DNA from: Pseudomonadota bacterium
GTDB taxonomy: Bacteria > Pseudomonadota > Gammaproteobacteria > Burkholderiales > Nitrosomonadaceae
Assembly (NCBI GenBank): GCA_018240935.1
Contig: JAFEEV010000089.1
Location: forward strand, 1-12,124
Reading direction: 5' to 3'
DNA length: 12,124 nt
Part shown: in pieces, positions 7,020-12,124 of the stretch
How positions within the stretch are numbered: the first letter of the stretch is position 1
Layout of the letters: each line of letters starts with the position of its first letter
The notes under the pieces: generated by a model
Database searches by the model: none
What the model was told of the DNA's origin: nothing
What the model saw: the letters and a program-made list of their open reading frames with translations, nothing else
Position numbers and translations under genes: made by a program

Positions 7020-8084
7020 ATGATGAAAATTGCTGTTTTATCCGGTGATGGGATCGGCCCGGAAATCGTTGCGCAAGCCGTGCGGGTATTGGATGCATTG
7101 AAAAAAGACGGCTTAGCGGTCGAGCTGGAATACGGCTTGATTGGCGGCTGCGCCGTGGATGCCACGGGAGAGCCCTATCCGGAAGCGACGCACCGGTTGG
7201 CCAGCGGAGCGGACGCGGTTTTACTCGGAGCCGTCGGCGGTCCGCGCTACGATACGCTGCCACGCCATCAGCGCCCTGAGAGAGGCTTGTTGGCTATCCG
7301 CAAGGAATTGAATTTATTTGCTAACTTGCGGCCGGCGATACTTTATCCTGAATTGGCCAATGCTTCCAGTTTGAAGTACGACGTGGTCGCGGGGCTCGAT
7401 ATCATGATTGTGCGCGAATTGACTGGCGATATTTATTTCGGCGAACCGCGCGGGATTGAAGTGCGTGACGGGCAGCGCGTGGGATATAACACGATGATTT
7501 ACAGTGAATCTGAAATACGGCGGATTGCGCACGTCGCTTTTCAAGCGGCGGCTAAGCGGCAAGGCCGGTTATGCTCCGTGGACAAGATGAACGTGCTGGA
7601 ATGCACGCAACTATGGCGCGATGTTGTCATTGAAGTGGCGCAAGAATATCCGCAAGTGACGTTGACGCATATGCTGGTCGATAACGCCGCGATGCAATTG
7701 GTGCGTAATCCGAAACAATTCGATGTCATTGTGACCGGAAACATGTTCGGCGATATTTTGTCAGATGAAGCGTCGATGTTGACGGGATCCATCGGCATGC
7801 TGCCTTCGGCTTCGCTGGATGAGAATAACAAAGGTTTGTACGAGCCGATTCACGGTTCGGCGCCAGATATTGCCGGCATGGATCTGGCTAATCCATTGGC
7901 GACAATCCTGTCGGCTGCCATGATGCTGCGCTATACGTTCAATCAGGAAGCAGCGGCGCAACGCATAGAAAACGCCGTCAAGAAAGTTCTGGCGCAGGGC
8001 TTCCGCACAAAGGATATCGATGAGCCCGGAATGAAGCCGGTGGGAACTAAAGCGATGGGTGACGCGGTATTGGCGGCAATGTGA
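7020..8084 (+). CDS. leuB: 3-isopropylmalate dehydrogenase
   Basis: A cytoplasmic NAD-dependent enzyme (354 residues) that oxidises and decarboxylates 3-isopropylmalate to 2-oxoisocaproate, the precursor of leucine. Motifs in order: GDGIGPEIV at the N-terminus; the arginine-rich substrate segment beginning RPERGLLAIRKELNLF; Tyr139 in RELTGDIYFG; Lys189 in SVDKMNVLE; metal-binding Asp245 and Asp249 in NMFGDILSDEAS; and the NAD loop GLYEPIHGSAPDIAG. All expected active-site residues are present. Two ATG codons stand in tandem (7020 and 7023); the second gives the commoner MKIAVLSGDG start, so the true N-terminus may be one residue shorter. No clear Shine-Dalgarno sequence precedes it. It lies between leuD and asd, a common order in betaproteobacteria. 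Confidence 0.97.
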   Translation: MMKIAVLSGDGIGPEIVAQAVRVLDALKKDGLAVELEYGLIGGCAVDATGEPYPEATHRLASGADAVLLGAVGGPRYDTLPRHQRPERGLLAIRKELNLFANLRPAILYPELANASSLKYDVVAGLDIMIVRELTGDIYFGEPRGIEVRDGQRVGYNTMIYSESEIRRIAHVAFQAAAKRQGRLCSVDKMNVLECTQLWRDVVIEVAQEYPQVTLTHMLVDNAAMQLVRNPKQFDVIVTGNMFGDILSDEASMLTGSIGMLPSASLDENNKGLYEPIHGSAPDIAGMDLANPLATILSAAMMLRYTFNQEAAAQRIENAVKKVLAQGFRTKDIDEPGMKPVGTKAMGDAVLAAM

Positions 8085-8160
8085 ATGTATTTCGCATGGA
8101 AATGATTATTTTTGGTTTTTTTGATTAACCGGTTGTCAATTTTTAGGTAAGAGAAAAGCA

Positions 8161-9273
8161 ATGAAACAAGTGGGTTTTGTTGGTTGGCGTGGCATGGTGG
8201 GCTCCGTATTGATGCAAAGAATGCGGGAAGAAGAAGATTTTTCCCTGATTGATCCCGTGTTCTTTACAACTTCGCAAAGAGGCGGCGCAGGCCCTGAAAT
8301 CGGCAAGGAAACGCCGCCCTTGAAAGACGCTTTCGATCTCGATCAGCTGAGTGCGATGGATATCATTATTTCTTGCCAAGGCGGGGATTACACCAATCAG
8401 GTTTTTAAACAATTACGCCAATCCGGCTGGCAAGGCTATTGGATCGATGCGGCATCCGCATTGCGCATGGAAAAAGACGCTGTGATCATATTGGATCCGG
8501 TCAATATGCCCGTGATCGAACAAGCGTTGCATGACGGGGTAAAAAACTATATCGGCGGTAACTGCACGGTCAGTTTGATGTTAATGGCGGTCGGCGGACT
8601 TTTTGAGAAAGGCATGGTGGAGTGGATGAGTGCCATGACGTATCAAGCGGCATCCGGCGCCGGCGCCAAGAATATGCGTGAGCTGCTGCAACAAATGGGC
8701 GAGGCGCATCGTGTGGCCAAAGACTTACTGGATAATCCCGCTTCCAGTATTCTGGAAATTGACCGTGAAGTCGCCGGCACATTGCGCGATAAAAAATTCC
8801 CCACGGAGAATTTCGGTGTGCCGCTCGCCGGAAGCTTGATTCCCTGGATCGATAAAGAAGTTGCCAACGGGCAGAGCCGCGAAGAATGGAAAGGGCAGGC
8901 GGAAACCAACAAGATTCTGGGAAGCGGCGACCGGCAAATTCCAGTCGACGGCATTTGTGTGCGCGTCGGTGCAATGCGTTGCCACAGCCAGGCCCTTACC
9001 ATAAAGCTAAAACAAGATGTGCCTCTGGATGAGATCGAAGACATTATCGCGAACTCCAATGACTGGGTACAGGTTGTTCCCAATGAAAGAGAAGCGACAA
9101 CCTCACGCTTGACGCCCACCGCTGTCACCGGTTCGTTATCGATACCCGTAGGCCGCCTGCGTAAGCTGGCAATGGGTAACGAATATTTATCTGTTTTTAC
9201 CGTCGGCGACCAGTTATTGTGGGGTGCAGCGGAACCGCTACGCAGGATGTTGCGTATCCTCATTCAACATTGA
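8161..9273 (+). CDS. asd: Aspartate-semialdehyde dehydrogenase
   Basis: A 370-residue NADPH-dependent enzyme that reduces beta-aspartyl phosphate to aspartate semialdehyde, the branch point to diaminopimelate/lysine, threonine and methionine. It belongs to the Escherichia coli-type class by length and motifs: the Rossmann start VGFVGWRGMVGSVLMQRM, the catalytic cysteine Cys135 in GGNCTVSLMLM, the ASGAGAKNM segment, and the substrate-binding His275 in RCHSQA. The gene follows leuB by 76 bp with a weak purine-rich ribosome site (AAGAGAAA) about 4 bases before the ATG. That gap holds an 8-bp palindrome AACCGGTT (8127-8134) but no terminator, so read-through from leuB is likely. The enzyme is normally essential because diaminopimelate is needed for the cell wall. 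Confidence 0.97.
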   Translation: MKQVGFVGWRGMVGSVLMQRMREEEDFSLIDPVFFTTSQRGGAGPEIGKETPPLKDAFDLDQLSAMDIIISCQGGDYTNQVFKQLRQSGWQGYWIDAASALRMEKDAVIILDPVNMPVIEQALHDGVKNYIGGNCTVSLMLMAVGGLFEKGMVEWMSAMTYQAASGAGAKNMRELLQQMGEAHRVAKDLLDNPASSILEIDREVAGTLRDKKFPTENFGVPLAGSLIPWIDKEVANGQSREEWKGQAETNKILGSGDRQIPVDGICVRVGAMRCHSQALTIKLKQDVPLDEIEDIIANSNDWVQVVPNEREATTSRLTPTAVTGSLSIPVGRLRKLAMGNEYLSVFTVGDQLLWGAAEPLRRMLRILIQH

Positions 9274-9285
9274 AATTCCCCTTTC

Positions 9286-9357
9286 TTGATACTTTAGTTA
9301 CATTCTCACAATTATAGGTCTGTTTTATATGAATTAGCCCGTAATTTAAGGCATAAT
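9286..9357 (+). promoter_or_regulatory. Candidate promoter region of fimV
   Basis: The 156-bp gap between asd and fimV is AT-rich and holds two weak candidates: TTGATA (9286-9291) followed after about 19 bases by ATTATA, and a CATAAT -10-like hexamer at 9352-9357 with a poor -35. Either would let fimV be transcribed apart from asd. No hairpin with a following T-run marks the end of asd. Predicted by eye. Confidence 0.3.
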
Positions 9358-9429
9358 CCCAGCTTACGTGATTGCGTACAGTGTTAACCTTTCGAAATCT
9401 TTTTTCAAAAAAACTGAGAGGGTACTTCG

Positions 9430-11952
9430 GTGTATAAAACATCCTTTAGAGTAAGCTTGCTTGTAATCTTCTTGATGTTGCCATGGTTTGCCGTTCAAGC
9501 TGCAGGGCTTGGCAAATTGACGCTTAATTCCGCTCTGGGACAACCGCTTGCTGCTGAAATCGATATTATCACGACCAGCAGCGATGATGTGCCATCTCTG
9601 CAAGCCAGCGTTGCAGCCCGGGAAGCATACACTCAGGCCGGGATCAATTACGAGCCGGTTCTATCCACCATTAAAGCCTCGATAGCGTCGCGCGCAAACG
9701 GTAATCCGTACGTCAAACTGTCGTCCCCTCAGGCTGTCAATGATCCCTTTTTGATGGTTTTGCTGGAACTGAACTGGTCTTCAGGGCGCATACTGCGTGA
9801 ATATACCGTCCTGCTGGATCCTGTTGAAACCAATACACGCAATGTCGCGGCGGCAAATACCAGTTCTGCTCCCGTCATGGCGGCAACTCAATTGGATGAA
9901 GCGGGGGCGTCTGCTGTCGAGCAAGAAAATCGAAGCGCGAAATCATCCAAAGCGAAAAATAATTCAGCAGGGCAAACGAAAAAATCCTACGGACCGGTAA
10001 AACGGGGCGATACGCTATCATCCATTGCACGCCAAGTATTACCGGCCGGTGTCGATCTTAACCAGATGCTGGTGGCGCTTTATCACGCCAATCGCGACGC
10101 TTTTATCGCGGACAATATGAATTTGCTGAAAACCGGTACTGTTCTGAAAATACCGGAAAGAAATGAAATTGCGTCGATCGATGCATCCACAGCAAGAGCC
10201 GAAATCAAAGTGCAAACTGCCGATTGGCGCAGCTATCGAAGCAAGCTTGCGGATATCAGCCGGGAATCTCCGGCGCAACATACCATTAGCCAATCCGATC
10301 AAGGTCAAATTAGCACCAAGCTGGATAAGAAATCCGCCCCGGCGCCGAGTGCTCCCAAAGAGGTTCTTAAATTGTCGAGCGGCGGGCAATTGCTCGATAA
10401 GGACAATAAGATTCCGGATTCGGCTCTGGTCGATCGTCTGCGCATGATGGAAGAAGATGCTATCGCGCGCAATCTTGCTTTGAAAGAAGCGAATGAACGT
10501 GTGGCGATGCTGGAAAAGAGTATTGATAATCTGAAACAGCTGCTGGAATTGAAAGATTCCGTTCTGGCCCAAGCGCAACTTAAAGCCGAGCCTGCGGCCA
10601 AGTCTGCCGCTAAACCGGAAGTGCAGCCGCCCGGTGCTGCGGGATCGCTGCCTGAAAAAGATGTCAAGCCGGAATTGAATGCCGCACCCGCGCCAGCGCC
10701 GGAAATACCCGTCACGCCGCCGGTGGCGGAAGCACCCATCAAGAGCGCGCCGGCCGTTGCGCCGCCCCTGCCGCCGGAGAACGGGAGCGGTTCATGGATA
10801 GATCTGTTATTGGGTCATATTGAATATATCGCTGCTGCGTTAATTTCAGGATTGTTGTTGATTCTGTTACTTATCAAGAGACGCCGTAAGCAACAAGAAG
10901 CAATCGAAGAGGAAGAAGAAAACAAGAAGGATAACTTCTCTTCAGCGATGCGATCGCGCATGGCGACGATGGCCGCCGCCGATGTGGCTGCGGAAGCTGC
11001 GGCCGGTTCCATGCCGTCCGAAAATATAGAGGATGACTTAACTTACCAGAATATTGATTCATCTTCGGAAGACGAAGAATTTGATAAAGATGCGCAATAT
11101 TACGAAGAAAATGTTGCGAAATTTGATTCCGCTGCGGAACCAAAAACTGATGACGAGCGGCCGGCCGCAGATTTGCAGCAAGATGAGGAACCCGTTGGCC
11201 GGGAAGCGCCCGGTGATTTTGCCGAAGACTTTGATCAATCCACTGATTCCGGAGATGATGCGGCGAGCCCGGTGAATCAAATCGACTTTGATTTAAGCGA
11301 CGATGTGGATGAAATCAAGCATCATGTGGCAATGAACCCATCGCTTGCCGGAGAAGAAACGGAATTAGCGAATGCCGGGGAAGATTCGAAAGCATCTGAG
11401 AGCACTTCCGATTATGGTTTGGAAATCAATTTCGACGATTCGGAAAAATCTCTTGATGTGATTACTGCTAACGACGATCACGTTTTCGATAATGAAAAAG
11501 TGGATCTGGATTTTGATCTGGGTGATTCCGATATCGATCTGGCGAAAAATAAGCCTGTAAGTGAAATCGAAGTACCGGCGCTCGATGATGAGTCTGCCGC
11601 TGACCGGAGCGAGAAGATATCGAGCTTAGGCGATGAGCCGCTGGAGTTTGATCTGACCCTGGATAGTGAACATGAAGCGCCGGAATCAAAGCAGCCATCC
11701 GTGCCTGAGCTTGAATTGGCTAAAATCGACTTGAATCTCGGGGATTCCGGGCAAGAGATTGAGCAGGAAGAAAATCCGGATTTGAGTGAAAAGAGCGAGC
11801 AGTGGCAGGAGGTTGAAACCAAACTTGATCTGGCAAAAGCTTATCAGGAGATGGATGATAAGGAAGGCGCTAAAGAGATGCTTGAGGAAGTGATTCGAGA
11901 CGGCGACGAAAAGCAGAAGAAAGCAGCTAAGCAGATGCTGAAGAGCTTGTAG
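9430..11952 (+). CDS. fimV: FimV-like peptidoglycan-binding inner-membrane protein
   Basis: An 840-residue FimV homologue. In Pseudomonas FimV acts in assembly of the type IV pilus secretin, twitching and polar organisation; a similar envelope role is inferred here. Domains in order: a signal peptide with likely cleavage after AVQA (residue 24); the conserved FimV N-terminal domain at about 26-131 (GKLTLNSALGQPLAAEIDI to YTVLLDP); a LysM domain at 187-246, starting VKRGDTLSSIARQVLP; a coiled coil at about 333-385; a Pro/Ala-rich stretch to 450; one transmembrane helix at about 464-482, followed by KRRRK; a long acidic Asp/Glu-rich cytoplasmic region at about 487-795; and the C-terminal FimV helical (TPR-like) domain at 796-840, ETKLDLAKAYQEMDDKEGAK onward. 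The start is GTG, supported by GAGAGGG seven bases upstream and by the signal peptide. In relatives truA follows on the same strand; here it does not. Confidence 0.93.
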   Translation: MYKTSFRVSLLVIFLMLPWFAVQAAGLGKLTLNSALGQPLAAEIDIITTSSDDVPSLQASVAAREAYTQAGINYEPVLSTIKASIASRANGNPYVKLSSPQAVNDPFLMVLLELNWSSGRILREYTVLLDPVETNTRNVAAANTSSAPVMAATQLDEAGASAVEQENRSAKSSKAKNNSAGQTKKSYGPVKRGDTLSSIARQVLPAGVDLNQMLVALYHANRDAFIADNMNLLKTGTVLKIPERNEIASIDASTARAEIKVQTADWRSYRSKLADISRESPAQHTISQSDQGQISTKLDKKSAPAPSAPKEVLKLSSGGQLLDKDNKIPDSALVDRLRMMEEDAIARNLALKEANERVAMLEKSIDNLKQLLELKDSVLAQAQLKAEPAAKSAAKPEVQPPGAAGSLPEKDVKPELNAAPAPAPEIPVTPPVAEAPIKSAPAVAPPLPPENGSGSWIDLLLGHIEYIAAALISGLLLILLLIKRRRKQQEAIEEEEENKKDNFSSAMRSRMATMAAADVAAEAAAGSMPSENIEDDLTYQNIDSSSEDEEFDKDAQYYEENVAKFDSAAEPKTDDERPAADLQQDEEPVGREAPGDFAEDFDQSTDSGDDAASPVNQIDFDLSDDVDEIKHHVAMNPSLAGEETELANAGEDSKASESTSDYGLEINFDDSEKSLDVITANDDHVFDNEKVDLDFDLGDSDIDLAKNKPVSEIEVPALDDESAADRSEKISSLGDEPLEFDLTLDSEHEAPESKQPSVPELELAKIDLNLGDSGQEIEQEENPDLSEKSEQWQEVETKLDLAKAYQEMDDKEGAKEMLEEVIRDGDEKQKKAAKQMLKSL

Positions 11953-11987
11953 GAATCGCTGCTGGATGTATGGCTGCAGCATGTGTC

Positions 11988-12124
11988 AATCAGTGAAATG
12001 ATTTCTTGTTGCGCAATGCGGGATAAGGCTGTTTCCAGCACATCCTGAATCGCGCAGCCCTCCGGCTGGCTTTGCCATCCGCAGTAACGGCTGCCGTCAT
12101 ATTCCAAAACCAGCGCTATCCGCA
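11988..12124 (-). pseudogene. truA: Inverted 5' fragment of truA (tRNA pseudouridine38-40 synthase)
   Basis: Read on the minus strand from the right edge, the sequence encodes RIALVLEYDGSRYCGWQSQP and continues EGCAIQDVLETALSRIAQQE and IISLI, a textbook TruA N-terminus. The A of the ATG would be at 12125, just outside. After codon 46 (11988) the resemblance stops: the expected TAGRTDTGVHA segment with the catalytic Asp is replaced by unrelated residues, and the frame runs on as antisense of the fimV end until 11844. A whole TruA has about 265 residues, so this piece cannot be an active enzyme, which would modify U38-U40 of the tRNA anticodon arm. In relatives truA lies directly after fimV in the same direction. 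The opposite orientation here means rearrangement or a chimeric assembly. Confidence 0.8.

Noticed and set aside
8127..8134. Palindrome AACCGGTT between leuB and asd as a terminator or operator
   Set aside because: The arms are only four bases, with no loop and no following T-run. It is too short to assign a role.
11844..12107. An 87-codon minus-strand frame as an independent small protein
   Set aside because: Its first part is the TruA N-terminus starting before the window edge, and its second part is antisense of the fimV 3' end. It is a hybrid frame created by the junction and not a gene.
1..12124. CRISPR array, toxin-antitoxin, phage-defence or biosynthetic system
   Set aside because: No direct-repeat array and no nuclease, toxin, restriction or synthase domain is visible. 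Apart from the unknown left edge, the genes are metabolic, redox or envelope genes.

Overview
The window reads as chromosomal DNA of a betaproteobacterium, most likely of the Nitrosomonas/Nitrosomonadales type. The main reasons are the block leuC-leuD-leuB-asd-fimV with truA sequence next to it, a CNP1-like lipoprotein, and a rubrerythrin next to an Fe-S/DUF3501 protein. This assignment is by family recognition only; no search was run.

Layout. Positions 1-300 hold weak coding traces at the left edge and a small inverted-repeat element (about 146-297) that ends on the stop codon of the first clear gene. From 294 to 3339 there is a minus-strand cluster, read right to left: rubrerythrin (3339-2920), a 110-bp gap with a strong hairpin, a 666-residue protein that fuses a GlpC/HdrD-like Fe-S domain to a DUF3501 domain (2809-809), and a CNP1-like lipoprotein whose ATG overlaps the preceding stop as ATGA. 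A gene-poor divergent region (3340-3686) separates this from plus-strand genes.

On the plus strand, 3687-4832 is an MFS transporter of the 3-phenylpropionate-permease type, broken by one in-frame amber codon at 4071-4073. It is followed by leuC (4915-6327), leuD (6361-6999), leuB (7020-8084), asd (8161-9273) and fimV (9430-11952). LeuC and LeuD form isopropylmalate isomerase and LeuB is the next step of leucine synthesis. Asd feeds lysine, threonine, methionine and the diaminopimelate of peptidoglycan. FimV is an envelope protein that links peptidoglycan to type IV pilus or polar assembly. The close spacing of leuC to asd suggests one transcript from a promoter near 4853-4882.

The right edge is odd. 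Just after fimV the first 46 codons of truA appear on the minus strand, whereas in relatives truA normally follows fimV on the same strand. The homology stops abruptly at about 11988, before the catalytic motif. This is either a real rearrangement or an inverted chimera at a contig end.

I found no CRISPR array, tRNA, rRNA, complete insertion sequence or recognisable defence system. The observations most worth a second look are the inverted truA piece, the Fe-S/DUF3501 fusion with its coupled lipoprotein, the amber codon in the transporter, the inverted-repeat element at the lipoprotein stop, and the strand-asymmetric hairpin in the rubrerythrin operon.
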